Numbered from the stretch's first letter, positions 7,742 through 15,183 are shown. The stretch: DNA of 21,393 bases from CAZSIA01 sp045126355 (GCA_045126355.1 JBGVOE010000133.1:1-21393), one strand, 5' to 3'. Notes: a model not told the origin generated them from the sequence alone. Translations and numbers: made by a program.

Positions 7742-7769
7742 TTGTCATTTTACAAAAAAAGTGTAAAAT
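7742..7769 (+). promoter_or_regulatory. Promoter of the HTH-329 aa operon
   Basis: TTGTCA (7742-7747), 16-bp spacer, TAAAAT (7764-7769). The whole spacer and part of the -10 are occupied by operator copy 2, the classic position for repression. Confidence 0.72.
7747..7769. promoter_or_regulatory. Operator copy 2, ATTTTACA-N7-TGTAAAAT
   Basis: A second copy of the dyad (arms 7747-7754 and 7762-7769) with the identical AAAAAAG spacer and the same orientation as copy 1. Conservation of the whole 21-bp core, including the asymmetric spacer, supports a real protein-binding site rather than chance in AT-rich DNA. Confidence 0.75.
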
Positions 7770-7789
7770 TATAGATGAGGTGAAGAAAA

Positions 7790-8110
7790 ATGGCATTTAA
7801 TGGTAAAATAACAATCTCAGAATTAGCGAGATTAACAAACCTTTCTAGACCAACTCTTTATAAATATGTAGAGGAATATGAAAATAACGATATATCAAAT
7901 ATTCCAGCTGACATAATAGAGTTATTTAATTATATATATTCAACCGAGGTAAATGATAAATCGGATATAATCAATTACTGTATTAAGAAAAATAAAAAAT
8001 CAAGCGAAAGTAGTGTATTTGACAAAATAAAAATGTTATATGCGACTGACGAACAATTTAAAAAGAAATTAATATTGTTTGTAAATGAGTATTGTAAAAA
8101 TCAAAAGTAA
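7790..8110 (+). CDS. Small helix-turn-helix DNA-binding protein, probable autoregulator
   Basis: A 106-residue protein with an obvious N-terminal helix-turn-helix (about 8-31): ITISELARLTNLSRPTLYKYVE, where LSRPTLYKY is the recognition helix. The remainder is charged and helical and resembles no ligand-binding or TetR domain that I know. ATG 7790 follows GAGGTGA at about 7 nt. Its own promoter is covered by an inverted repeat and a second copy lies in the divergent MFS promoter, so negative autoregulation, perhaps with control of the MFS-GH2 operon, is the natural inference. Only 14 nt separate it from the following gene, and both share the terminator at 9122-9149. Confidence 0.75.
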   Translation: MAFNGKITISELARLTNLSRPTLYKYVEEYENNDISNIPADIIELFNYIYSTEVNDKSDIINYCIKKNKKSSESSVFDKIKMLYATDEQFKKKLILFVNEYCKNQK

Positions 8111-8124
8111 GGAGAAATATAAAA

Positions 8125-9114
8125 ATGAAAACACAACAAAAAAGAGAACCTGTTGATCTATTGTTTGATAACATAAGAAAAATTAGATTATTATCTGATA
8201 TAATCACTCACTTAAATGAATTAGAAAGTAAAGAATTAGAATTCATAATTGAGGGAGAAGGTTTTTTTAAAACACAATATAAAAGAATCAAAAATTCAAT
8301 CAATGATTCTGCTATAAAGAAAGCTCAAAAGAAATTAGAAGAAAAGATTGAAAAGTATAACGAAATTGCCGATGAAGAAATTAATATCTATCACAAAAGT
8401 GGCTATTTAAAAGATTTAATTAAAGAAATTAAAAATGAATCAAAAACATTGTCAAAAATAATATTTAAAGATGATTCATATAAATTAGGTAAAATTGAAT
8501 TTGTAATGAATGTCTTATGTGATGATTTTGCCTCATTTAATAATACTGATGAAATTAATCAAAAAATATCAATTATTTTAGATGAAGATGAGGATTTCTT
8601 AAAAGATATCCAAGATCAATTAACAGAAGCATATCAAAAAATCGGAATTAAACCTAATGATGGTATTGTTACAAAACTTCAAGCACCTATCTTAGCGTTA
8701 ATAATCGCAAATCCAATTGTATCAATGGGACTGATTGGCGTAACTTTAGCCGATTGTGTTACAGCTTTATGTGGCTTAAAATTTTCAATCTTTAACAAAT
8801 TAAAAGATGAAACAACAAAAGTAATCGATAGTATTCAAAAAGATGTATTATTAAAACAATTCTATGATTTAAATGTAGAACAAACAGCTTTTTGTTTAGC
8901 TAAATCAATTGTACTTCTTCTTCAAGTTAATAACTACCGAGAAAATGATCCAGTAGCACAAGAAATTTATGAATCATATGTTGAAACATATATCGATATT
9001 AAATCTGATATCACATTAAAAATGTTATTAGATGGCAAGATAGAAGAAAACTTTGAAAAAGCAAAAGTAATAAATAATATGGATATTTATTTAGCAACAA
9101 AACTGCAAAAATAA
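8125..9114 (+). CDS. Unrecognised 329-aa helical protein with a hydrophobic hairpin
   Basis: I do not recognise this protein. It reads as almost entirely helical. Residues 50-110 are highly charged and Lys/Glu rich with coiled-coil character (KKAQKKLEEKIEKY). A hydrophobic, glycine-containing stretch spans about 185-218 (APILALIIANPIVSMGLIG then VTLADCVTALCG) and a shorter one about 255-267 (FCLAKSIVLLLQ). These could be two membrane-inserting helices or a buried core; there is no signal peptide. ATG 8125 follows AAGGAG. It is the second gene of an operon whose first gene is a small HTH protein with twin operators, a layout typical of stress, immunity or toxin modules, but no catalytic motif is visible to choose between these. 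Confidence 0.8.
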   Translation: MKTQQKREPVDLLFDNIRKIRLLSDIITHLNELESKELEFIIEGEGFFKTQYKRIKNSINDSAIKKAQKKLEEKIEKYNEIADEEINIYHKSGYLKDLIKEIKNESKTLSKIIFKDDSYKLGKIEFVMNVLCDDFASFNNTDEINQKISIILDEDEDFLKDIQDQLTEAYQKIGIKPNDGIVTKLQAPILALIIANPIVSMGLIGVTLADCVTALCGLKFSIFNKLKDETTKVIDSIQKDVLLKQFYDLNVEQTAFCLAKSIVLLLQVNNYRENDPVAQEIYESYVETYIDIKSDITLKMLLDGKIEENFEKAKVINNMDIYLATKLQK

Positions 9115-9121
9115 CATAAAA

Positions 9122-9149
9122 AAAACTCCTAAAATTAATTAGGAGTTTT
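9122..9149. terminator. Bidirectional terminator between the 329-aa gene and gapA
   Basis: An 11-bp stem (9122-9132 with 9139-9149) with a 6-nt loop, T-rich on both flanks. It serves the plus-strand operon and the convergent gapA gene. Confidence 0.9.
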
Positions 9150-9168
9150 AATTTTATATTTCAATAAA

Positions 9169-10185
9169 TTAGTTTAATTCAGCGAAATATTTGATTGTTC
9201 TTACCATTTGGCTAGTGTAAGAATTTTCGTTGTCATACCAAGCAACAACTTGAACTTGATATAAACCATTTCCTAATGGAGATACCATTGTTTGAGTTGC
9301 GTCGAAGATTGAACCTTCAGTAGCACCGATGATATCGCTAGAAACGATTTGGTCTGTGTTATATCCGAAAGATGGAGATTCTTGAGATTTCATAGCAGCA
9401 TTGATAGATGCAATTGTAACTTCTTCTTCTGATTTAACAACAGCAACTAAGATAGTTGAAGAACCTGTAGCAACAGGAACACGTTGAGCAGAACCGATTA
9501 ATTTTCCACTTAATTCAGGAATAACTAAACCGATAGCTTTTGCAGCACCTGTAGAGTTAGGTACGATGTTGCAAGCAGCAGCTCTTGCTCTTCTTAAGTC
9601 ACCTTTGCGGTGTGGTCCGTCTAATACCATTTGGTCACCAGTGTAAGCATGGATTGTGCTCATGATACCAGATTGGATTGGAGCATAGTCATTTAATGCT
9701 TTAGCCATAGGAGCTAAGCAGTTTGTTGTACAAGATGCAGCAGAGATAACTGTGTCTTCAGCAGTTAATACGCTTTCGTTAACACCATATACGATTGTTG
9801 GTAAATCATTTCCAGCAGGAGCAGAAATAACTACTTTTTTAGCACCAGCAGCGATGTGAGCAGATGCTTTTTCTTTAGAAGTATAGAAACCTGTACATTC
9901 TAAAACTACGTCTACATTTAATTCTCCCCAAGGAAGATTTTCAGCTTTTGGTTCTTTGTAGATAGTAATTACATGTCCGTCTACAGTGATTGAACCTTCA
10001 CCAGCTTCAACTGTATGACCTCTATATCTACCTTGAGATGAGTCATACTTTAATAAGTTTGCTAACATTTTTGGATCAGTTAAATCGTTGATAGCAACTA
10101 CTTCATAACCTTCAGCACCGAACATTTGTCTGAAAGCTAAACGACCGATACGGCCAAAACCATTGATTGCGACTTTTACAGCCAT
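9169..10185 (-). CDS. gapA: Glyceraldehyde-3-phosphate dehydrogenase, NAD-dependent glycolytic type
   Basis: A 338-residue protein starting at ATG 10185 (MAVKVAINGFGRIGR); an ATG at 10200 overlaps the ribosome site GGAGGAAT (10191-10198) and is not the start. It has the Rossmann motif NGFGRIGR, D34 in AIND (the adenosine-ribose-binding residue that favours NAD), catalytic C152 in SAASCTTNC and H179 in STIHAYTGD. RRARAAACNIVPNSTGAAKA is the phosphate-binding region. It oxidises glyceraldehyde-3-phosphate in cytoplasmic glycolysis. Its codon use is richer in GCA/GCT/GGT than its neighbours, as expected for a highly expressed gene. It is monocistronic; no CggR gene or pgk is adjacent. Confidence 0.98.
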   Translation of the reverse strand: MAVKVAINGFGRIGRLAFRQMFGAEGYEVVAINDLTDPKMLANLLKYDSSQGRYRGHTVEAGEGSITVDGHVITIYKEPKAENLPWGELNVDVVLECTGFYTSKEKASAHIAAGAKKVVISAPAGNDLPTIVYGVNESVLTAEDTVISAASCTTNCLAPMAKALNDYAPIQSGIMSTIHAYTGDQMVLDGPHRKGDLRRARAAACNIVPNSTGAAKAIGLVIPELSGKLIGSAQRVPVATGSSTILVAVVKSEEEVTIASINAAMKSQESPSFGYNTDQIVSSDIIGATEGSIFDATQTMVSPLGNGLYQVQVVAWYDNENSYTSQMVRTIKYFAELN

Positions 10186-10227
10186 TTTAAATTCCTCCAT
10201 ATATATATGTTTTTTTTAACCATATAT

Positions 10228-10255
10228 ATTTTACCACTTTTTTCTATTTTATCAA
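10228..10255 (-). promoter_or_regulatory. gapA promoter
   Basis: Minus strand TTGATA (10250-10255), 16-bp spacer, TAAAAT (10228-10233) with an upstream TGG giving an extended -10. The predicted start is near 10221. Confidence 0.72.
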
Positions 10256-10335
10256 CGTTTTTTTCTATTCGACACAACATAACAAAATAAGAAAACGCTA
10301 TTTTATATCATTAAAAAGATAAAGGAGGCTTTAAA

Positions 10336-10911
10336 ATGACATATATACCAATAGTTACAGAAAAAACACAACAAGGAGAAATCCATTATGATATCTTCTC
10401 TAGATTATTAAAAGAAAGAATTATTCTTTTAAATAATGAAATAAATGATACAACAGCAAACATTTGGATCGCAGAACTATTATATTTAGCTAGCATTAAT
10501 GATGATGATATTTATATCTACATCAATTCACCAGGAGGAAGTATAACAAGTGGTTTAGCATTATATGATACAATGATGTATATTAAACCAAAAGTAATCA
10601 CAATTTGCGTCGGATTAGCCGCTAGTATGGCAGCGTTTATTCTCTCATCAGGATACAAAAGATATGCTTTAGAAAACAGTGAGATAATGATTCATGAACC
10701 ATCAACAAACTATAGCGGAAACGCAAGTGATATATTCAATCACACCAAATGGTTAGAAAGAATAAAAAATAAAGTTGATTATATCTTAGCTAAAAATACA
10801 AAACATACGATAGACGAAATTGTATCAGCCACACTTAGAGATAACTTCATGGACAGTAAGACTGCTTTAGAATTTGGAATCATTGACGAAATACTAACTT
10901 GCAAAAGATAA
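10336..10911 (+). CDS. clpP: ATP-dependent Clp protease proteolytic subunit, divergent paralogue
   Basis: A 191-residue ClpP-fold serine peptidase with an intact triad: S97 in GLAASMAAF, H120 in IMIHEPS and D169 in LRDNFM. The oxyanion-hole motif SPGGSI is present (65-70). It normally forms a double-heptamer chamber fed by ClpX or ClpC. Several positions differ from typical ClpP: SMGAF is SMAAF, the AAGEKGKR loop is two residues shorter, and HQPLGGAQGQATDI is replaced by HEPSTNYSGNASDI. It therefore looks like a second, divergent ClpP rather than the main housekeeping copy. AAAGGAGG precedes ATG 10336. It is followed 36 nt later by the CYTH gene; spx, whose product is a ClpXP substrate in other Bacilli, lies nearby. 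Confidence 0.93.
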   Translation: MTYIPIVTEKTQQGEIHYDIFSRLLKERIILLNNEINDTTANIWIAELLYLASINDDDIYIYINSPGGSITSGLALYDTMMYIKPKVITICVGLAASMAAFILSSGYKRYALENSEIMIHEPSTNYSGNASDIFNHTKWLERIKNKVDYILAKNTKHTIDEIVSATLRDNFMDSKTALEFGIIDEILTCKR

Positions 10912-10947
10912 CCACAAAAATTATAATTAAGAAGTAAGGATGTGTTT

Positions 10948-11496
10948 ATGATGTATACTAGTTTAGAAATTGAATTTAAAAGTAAGTTAACAAAAGACCA
11001 ATATGAAACATTATTAAAAAAATACGGTTTAGAAGATAAAGTTTTTAAACAAACGAATTATTATTTTGATACCCCTGATCACAAATTAATTAATAATCAT
11101 ATCATTTTAAGAATAAGAGAAAAATCATATAATATTAAACTAACTTCAAAAACTAAACAAGAAATAGGAACACTAGAAAAACACATTGTATTAACTACTG
11201 ATGAAGCTTATAAAATGATTAAAGAAGGCTTTGATGCAAGCCTGATAGGAATTAATGAGGAAGTAATTAATATCGCTTCTTTAACAACATATAGAGCTAA
11301 AACAACTTATAAAAATGGAACAATCTTTTTAGATAAAAATACCTACTTTGATACTACTGATTATGAAATCGAATTTGAGGCAGCAGAAATCGAATTAGGT
11401 AAGAAAGAATTTTTAGAATTTTTAGAAGAAAATAATTTAGAATATATTAAAATAGTATCAAAAAGTAAAAGAGCATATGAAAAGTCGTCACAATAA
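10948..11496 (+). CDS. CYTH-domain protein (YjbK-like), putative triphosphatase
   Basis: About 182 residues from ATG 10948, preceded by TAAGGA at 7 nt; a GTG at 10942 in frame is too close to it. The signature ExExK appears as LEIEFKSK at the N-terminus. Further tunnel-lining charges follow: YYFDTPD, ILRIREKSYNIKLTSK, TLEKHI, TTYRAKT, FLDKNTYFDTTDYEIEFE and KSKRAYEK. CYTH proteins bind triphosphorylated substrates with metal in a beta-tunnel; YjbK-type members are inorganic triphosphatase-like, with uncertain cellular roles. It is probably co-transcribed with clpP. In B. subtilis a yjbK gene lies in the same broad neighbourhood as spx, which supports orthology. The stop codon lies in the loop of its terminator. 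Confidence 0.85.
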   Translation: MMYTSLEIEFKSKLTKDQYETLLKKYGLEDKVFKQTNYYFDTPDHKLINNHIILRIREKSYNIKLTSKTKQEIGTLEKHIVLTTDEAYKMIKEGFDASLIGINEEVINIASLTTYRAKTTYKNGTIFLDKNTYFDTTDYEIEFEAAEIELGKKEFLEFLEENNLEYIKIVSKSKRAYEKSSQ

Positions 11497-11519
11497 ATTT
11501 TGTGGCGACTTATCTTTTT
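11482..11519 (+). terminator. Terminator of clpP-CYTH unit
   Basis: AAGTCGTCACAA (11482-11493) pairs with TTGTGGCGACTT (11500-11511), 12 bp including one G-U, then a T-rich run. The CYTH stop codon is in the loop, so the stem overlaps the last codons. Confidence 0.9.
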
Positions 11520-11958
11520 AACTATTAACTTGATCATAATAATACTTTTTAAGTGCATCTTTATAATCACACGCTTCACAATCAAGCGTCATTAAAATCT
11601 TTCTAATTTCCTTTGGAATAAAAACACGAATTTCTTCTTCATTATATCCAACTTGTAATTTATTATCTTCAACAATAATTGGTCTACGTAAAATAGATGG
11701 ATTTTCAATAATAAGCTTTTCTAATTCACTAAACTTCATATTTTCAATATCGATATTGTTTTCCATAATATACTTACTTCTAGTTGAAATAATATCTTCA
11801 AAACCATTTTCAGTGTTTTTTAACATTAATCTAATATCATCTTTTGTTAAAGGAAAGGCGAAAATATTTTTTTCTACATATTCAATTTGATGTTCTTCTA
11901 ACCATGCTTTTGCTTTTCTACATGAAGCACAAGATGGGGTTGTATAAATAATAACCAT
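11518..11958 (-). CDS. spx: Transcriptional regulator Spx with C-terminal extension
   Basis: A 146-residue ArsC-fold Spx protein. It carries the redox switch CASC (C10, C13), G52 in ENGFEDIISTRS, which in B. subtilis contacts the RNA polymerase alpha C-terminal domain, and the R91-R92-PII segment. The NIFAFPL and LQVGYNEEEIR stretches match Spx closely. It binds RNA polymerase and reprograms transcription during disulfide stress; levels are set by ClpXP. The usual length is about 131 aa; here the tail runs on about 15 residues and contains a second CxxC (C127-E-A-C130, then DYKDALKKYYYDQVNS). ATG 11958 follows GGAGGG. An extended -10 promoter lies at 11984-11989. ClpP is encoded nearby, which may be functional linkage. 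Confidence 0.95.
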   Translation of the reverse strand: MVIIYTTPSCASCRKAKAWLEEHQIEYVEKNIFAFPLTKDDIRLMLKNTENGFEDIISTRSKYIMENNIDIENMKFSELEKLIIENPSILRRPIIVEDNKLQVGYNEEEIRVFIPKEIRKILMTLDCEACDYKDALKKYYYDQVNS

Positions 11959-11983
11959 ATAAAAACCCTCCTAACCGTTATAG

Positions 11984-12012
11984 ATTATATCAAATTAGAT
12001 TGATAAATTAAA
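11984..12012 (-). promoter_or_regulatory. spx promoter
   Basis: Minus strand TTTAAT (12007-12012), 17-bp spacer, TATAAT (11984-11989) with TGA upstream of it giving an extended -10. It diverges from the trpS T-box promoter. Confidence 0.7.
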
Positions 12013-12020
12013 TAGTAACA

Positions 12021-12049
12021 TTGACAAAAATAAAGATAAACCATATAAT
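12021..12049 (+). promoter_or_regulatory. Consensus promoter of the trpS T-box transcript
   Basis: TTGACA (12021-12026), 17-bp spacer, TATAAT (12044-12049): a full consensus sigma-A promoter, as expected for a leader regulated at the level of termination. Confidence 0.93.
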
Positions 12050-12055
12050 ATTTAA

Positions 12056-12270
12056 GAAAACGAAAAAAAGAATAGTAAACAAAACCTACAATTCATAGAG
12101 AGTCTATCAGTGGTGAAAGATAGATAGTTGTAATTTGTTGAATGGACTTTTTAGTGGTGCCAATCACACCCGTACTTCTGCGTTAAAGAAATCAAGTGCT
12201 AGTTTAAAATCTAGAAATAAGGTGGTACCGCGATTCTCGTCGTCCTTATATATTTCTAGGTTTTTTTATT
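12056..12270 (+). promoter_or_regulatory. T-box leader, tryptophan specifier
   Basis: The stem I region carries AGAGAG (12097-12102), the GGTGAAA apical loop (12112-12118) and the specifier TGG (12143-12145) in the context GAA-TGG-A, which reads Trp and matches the downstream gene. The T-box core AAGGTGGTACCGCG is at 12219-12232. The terminator pairs CTAGAAATA (12211-12219) with TATTTCTAG (12251-12259), followed by a T-run from 12261. Uncharged tRNA-Trp should pair with the specifier and the TGGT of the antiterminator and so allow read-through into trpS. The stretch 11959-12297 holds only this leader and its promoter besides the spx promoter. Confidence 0.97.
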
Positions 12271-12297
12271 TTTTATAAAAGAAAGGATGATTTATAA

Positions 12298-13299
12298 ATG
12301 AGTAGATTAGTATCAGGAATCCAACCAACAGGAAATATCACATTAGGAAATTATTTAGGAGCAATTAAAAACTTTGTTAAGTTACAAGATGAACTTCCAG
12401 AGCATGAATTCTTTATCTTCATTGCTGACTTACACGCAATAACAATTCATCAAGATAGAGAAAAATTAAGAAAAAATATTAAAAGTCTTGCCGCACTTTA
12501 CTTAGCTTGTGGATTAAGAAGAGAAAGAGTACATTTATTTATTCAATCTGAAGTATATATGCATTCACAATTAGGATACATTATGGAATGTAACGGAATG
12601 CTTGGTGAGTTAGAAAGAATGACTCAATATAAAGACAAAAAAGTTAAACAAGTAGCTGGTGTAAGTGTAGGTTTATTAACTTATCCATGTTTAATGGCAG
12701 CAGATATCTTATTATATGATGCAGATATCGTACCAGTAGGTCAAGACCAAACTCAACACTTAGAATTAACAAGAGATTTAGCAGAACGCTTCAATAGTCG
12801 TTATGGTGAAACATTTGTAATCCCAACTGGTTATAAAGCAAAAGCTGGAGCTAAGATTATGAGCTTAATTGATCCAACTAAAAAGATGAGTAAATCAGAT
12901 GAAAATCCAAAAGCTTATATTTCATTATTAGATGACATTAATGTAATCAAAAACAAAATCAAAGGCGCAGTCACTGACTTAGATACTACTGTTAAATATG
13001 ACCCTGAAAATAAACCAGGTATTTCTAACTTATTAACTATTTATCAAGTAATTACTGGTAAAGAAATGAGTGAAGTTGAAAAAGAATTTGCCGAATGCAA
13101 TTATCAACAATTTAAAGAAAAAGTAGCTGAGGTTGTTATTGGCGAAATCAAACCAATTCAAGAACGCTATAATGCATATTTAACTTCACCTGAATTAGAT
13201 GAAATCTTAAACGAAGGTAGAGATGCTGCTTTAAAAGTTGGATACAAAAAAATCGCTAAAGTATACCAAAAAATCGGTTTAGGAAGAAAACAAAAATAA
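12298..13299 (+). CDS. trpS: Tryptophanyl-tRNA synthetase
   Basis: A 333-residue class Ic aminoacyl-tRNA synthetase of the usual bacterial length. It shows the N-terminal GIQPTGNITLGNYLGA segment (the HIGH-equivalent TLGN at 15-18), the GQDQTQHLELTRD motif (148-160) that binds tryptophan and ATP, and KMSKS at 196-200 followed by DENP. It charges tRNA-Trp in the cytoplasm. ATG 12298 follows AAAGGATGAT. It is controlled by the Trp T-box directly upstream and is monocistronic, ending at a strong terminator. Confidence 0.98.
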   Translation: MSRLVSGIQPTGNITLGNYLGAIKNFVKLQDELPEHEFFIFIADLHAITIHQDREKLRKNIKSLAALYLACGLRRERVHLFIQSEVYMHSQLGYIMECNGMLGELERMTQYKDKKVKQVAGVSVGLLTYPCLMAADILLYDADIVPVGQDQTQHLELTRDLAERFNSRYGETFVIPTGYKAKAGAKIMSLIDPTKKMSKSDENPKAYISLLDDINVIKNKIKGAVTDLDTTVKYDPENKPGISNLLTIYQVITGKEMSEVEKEFAECNYQQFKEKVAEVVIGEIKPIQERYNAYLTSPELDEILNEGRDAALKVGYKKIAKVYQKIGLGRKQK

Positions 13300-13326
13300 A
13301 AGGAATTCACAACGAATTCCTTTTTC
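13298..13326. terminator. Bidirectional terminator between trpS and the kinase gene
   Basis: AAAAGGAATTC (13298-13308), loop ACAAC, GAATTCCTTTT (13314-13324), with T-rich flanks on both strands. It serves both convergent genes. Confidence 0.9.
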
Positions 13327-13331
13327 TTTTA

Positions 13332-14174
13332 CTAATCAATTTTTACTTCAAAAGAAGACACATTTGTTAAGACTTCACCATCTGTTTGGAATACTTGTGG
13401 TGCGCTTGATGTAACTATGAAATGTTGTCCTTTTATAACAGAAATACCAACATGTTTAAACCACATATGCTTACCAATAAAGATAAGAGGGAAGATTAAT
13501 AATATTTTCCAAAATGATACAGAATGAATAACACAAGCTTCTAATATTCTATCATTACGATCTGATGATGGTGTAATCTTCATTCCTCCACCAAAATATT
13601 TTCCATTATTAACTACTGTAAACCATACGTTTTTATAAGTATGTCTAACTCCATCAACTTCAAGTTCTAAATCATAACGTTTAAATTTTTTTAATAACAT
13701 AATCGCACTTTTAAAATAATTTAAACCTTTTTTCTTATTCTCTTTATCATTGACCATCAAACATACTTCGCCATCAACACCAAAACCACAACCATTTAAA
13801 AATAATTCTTCCTTACCGCAAATAGTAACACTAGGAAGGTTTTTAAGATTTTCAGTGATATTGATTAACATTTGTTTAGGAAAGTCGCGGCTAAAGTCAT
13901 TACCAGTACCACCACGATATAGATATACTTCACTGTTGTTTTGAATACCTTTTATCGCATTAACAAAACGATGAAGTGTTCCATCTCCACCAACAATAAT
14001 TAAAGTGTCTGTTCTATGAATTTTAGATGCATGTCCCATTACATCTTTATTAGCTTCAACTAAATCAATGACTTCATATTCTTTATTTTCACTTTTTAGT
14101 AATTCTTCAATTCTTACAACATGTTTTTTACCAGAACCATTACTACTAAGTGGATTATATAAAATATAATACAT
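13332..14174 (-). CDS. Diacylglycerol kinase-family lipid kinase (DagK/YegS)
   Basis: A 280-residue protein with the DAGK catalytic domain at the N-terminus: NPLSSNGSGKK (7-17), the nucleotide-binding GGDGTLHR (62-69) and GGTGNDFSRD. The C-terminal beta-sandwich has GCGFGVDGEV, GKYFGGGMKITP and the closing QTDGE motif typical of YegS/DagK. The family phosphorylates diacylglycerol (or a related lipid) at the membrane surface, recycling it into phospholipid synthesis. ATG 14174 follows GGTGATG. Its promoter lies just after the alanine racemase stop. Sphingosine-kinase-like lipid specificity cannot be excluded. Confidence 0.88.
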   Translation of the reverse strand: MYYILYNPLSSNGSGKKHVVRIEELLKSENKEYEVIDLVEANKDVMGHASKIHRTDTLIIVGGDGTLHRFVNAIKGIQNNSEVYLYRGGTGNDFSRDFPKQMLINITENLKNLPSVTICGKEELFLNGCGFGVDGEVCLMVNDKENKKKGLNYFKSAIMLLKKFKRYDLELEVDGVRHTYKNVWFTVVNNGKYFGGGMKITPSSDRNDRILEACVIHSVSFWKILLIFPLIFIGKHMWFKHVGISVIKGQHFIVTSSAPQVFQTDGEVLTNVSSFEVKID

Positions 14175-14191
14175 AACTCATCACCACTTTG

Positions 14192-14220
14192 ATTTTATCA
14201 TAATCTTATAGTAAAGTTAA
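14192..14220 (-). promoter_or_regulatory. Promoter of the lipid kinase gene
   Basis: Minus strand TTAACT (14215-14220), 17-bp spacer, TAAAAT (14192-14197) with TGA just before it. The -35 abuts the alanine racemase stop. Confidence 0.6.
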
Positions 14221-15174
14221 CTATTTTTTCAAATACGCTAAATAAACCTCGTGTTTTATCTTATTAAAATATTTTAAATAATTACAGATATTATTTTCCT
14301 TACCAATAAAGATAACTTTACTTTTAAGAGTTACACTCTCATCAATTAATACAAAACAGTGATTCATACAACTTCTTCCAACTAAAGGATAAAATTTAGA
14401 GTTTATATATACTAAAAAACCTTCACATAATCTTTCTAATCCATCACTATAACCAATATCAATAACACCTATATAGCAATCATCTTTTATTTGATAACTA
14501 TAATCATAACCTATATATTCACCCTTTAGAGAGTGATTAATTTGAATGATATTGCCATACACACTAAATGAGTCCTCATAAATATAGACACCTATTCTTT
14601 TAGAGTTAACATACTTAAATAAAAAGTTAATCGTACTTGATGACTGAAAATGAACATCAATATCTTTTTTATTATTTATAACTTCATAAAACTTTAACAA
14701 TTGATTATTTATATGAATAGTATCAGTTGTCGCATTATGAGAATAAATACCTGTTAAAGTTAAATTATCATTTAAATACAAAGAGTTAAAATCTTCTACT
14801 TTTATTCCAAAACGATTCATACCACTATTAATCTCGATTTGAACATTAAGCTTAAATTTTGATAAATATTTTATTTGAGATATATCAGTTATAGTAACTT
14901 CAATTTTATATTTTTCACATAAATGTAAAATACTATAATCAACAGGACCAAGTAATAAAACTAAAACATCAGGATATTTTCTTTTTATATATACCCCATC
15001 TTTAATATCAAGTAAGGCAATCTTCTTCATCCCTAAATCATAGGCAATTTGAAATACTTTTTTAAAACCAAAACCATAGGCATTACTTTTTAAAACCAAA
15101 TAATCATTTTTATCTAATTTAGTTATGTTTTCTTTAATTTTATCGTAATCAATTTTATAAATATTAATCACCAA
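14221..15174 (-). CDS. alr: Alanine racemase-family PLP enzyme, short and divergent
   Basis: A 317-residue fold-type III PLP enzyme, shorter than the usual 360-380. It has the PLP lysine K29 in LVLKSNAYGFG, R121 in SGMNRFG, R193 in RIGVYIY and the catalytic tyrosine Y242 in DIGYSDGLER. The usual CMDQ appears as CMNHC (269-273). It converts L- to D-alanine for peptidoglycan, which fits murC nearby. The start is TTG 15174 or GTG 15171; neither has a convincing ribosome site, and no upstream ATG is in frame. A hairpin with a U-run ends only about 10 nt upstream, so expression is probably low or depends on read-through. Another alanine-racemase-fold activity (for example serine racemase) is possible but less likely. 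Confidence 0.85.
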   Translation of the reverse strand: MVINIYKIDYDKIKENITKLDKNDYLVLKSNAYGFGFKKVFQIAYDLGMKKIALLDIKDGVYIKRKYPDVLVLLLGPVDYSILHLCEKYKIEVTITDISQIKYLSKFKLNVQIEINSGMNRFGIKVEDFNSLYLNDNLTLTGIYSHNATTDTIHINNQLLKFYEVINNKKDIDVHFQSSSTINFLFKYVNSKRIGVYIYEDSFSVYGNIIQINHSLKGEYIGYDYSYQIKDDCYIGVIDIGYSDGLERLCEGFLVYINSKFYPLVGRSCMNHCFVLIDESVTLKSKVIFIGKENNICNYLKYFNKIKHEVYLAYLKK

Positions 15175-15183
15175 ATTAGACTA

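Noticed and set aside
7715..7769. Repeated dyad read as a CRISPR-like or mobile-element repeat
   Set aside because: There are only two short copies, placed precisely in promoters, with no spacer array, Cas genes or transposase.
10201..10229. CATATATAT/ATATATATG inverted repeat upstream of gapA as an mRNA 5' hairpin
   Set aside because: The upstream arm overlaps the predicted -10 and start site, so most of that arm would not be in the transcript.
13750..13944. Plus-strand open frame opposite the lipid kinase gene
   Set aside because: It is antisense to conserved kinase motifs, with biased composition typical of a shadow frame.
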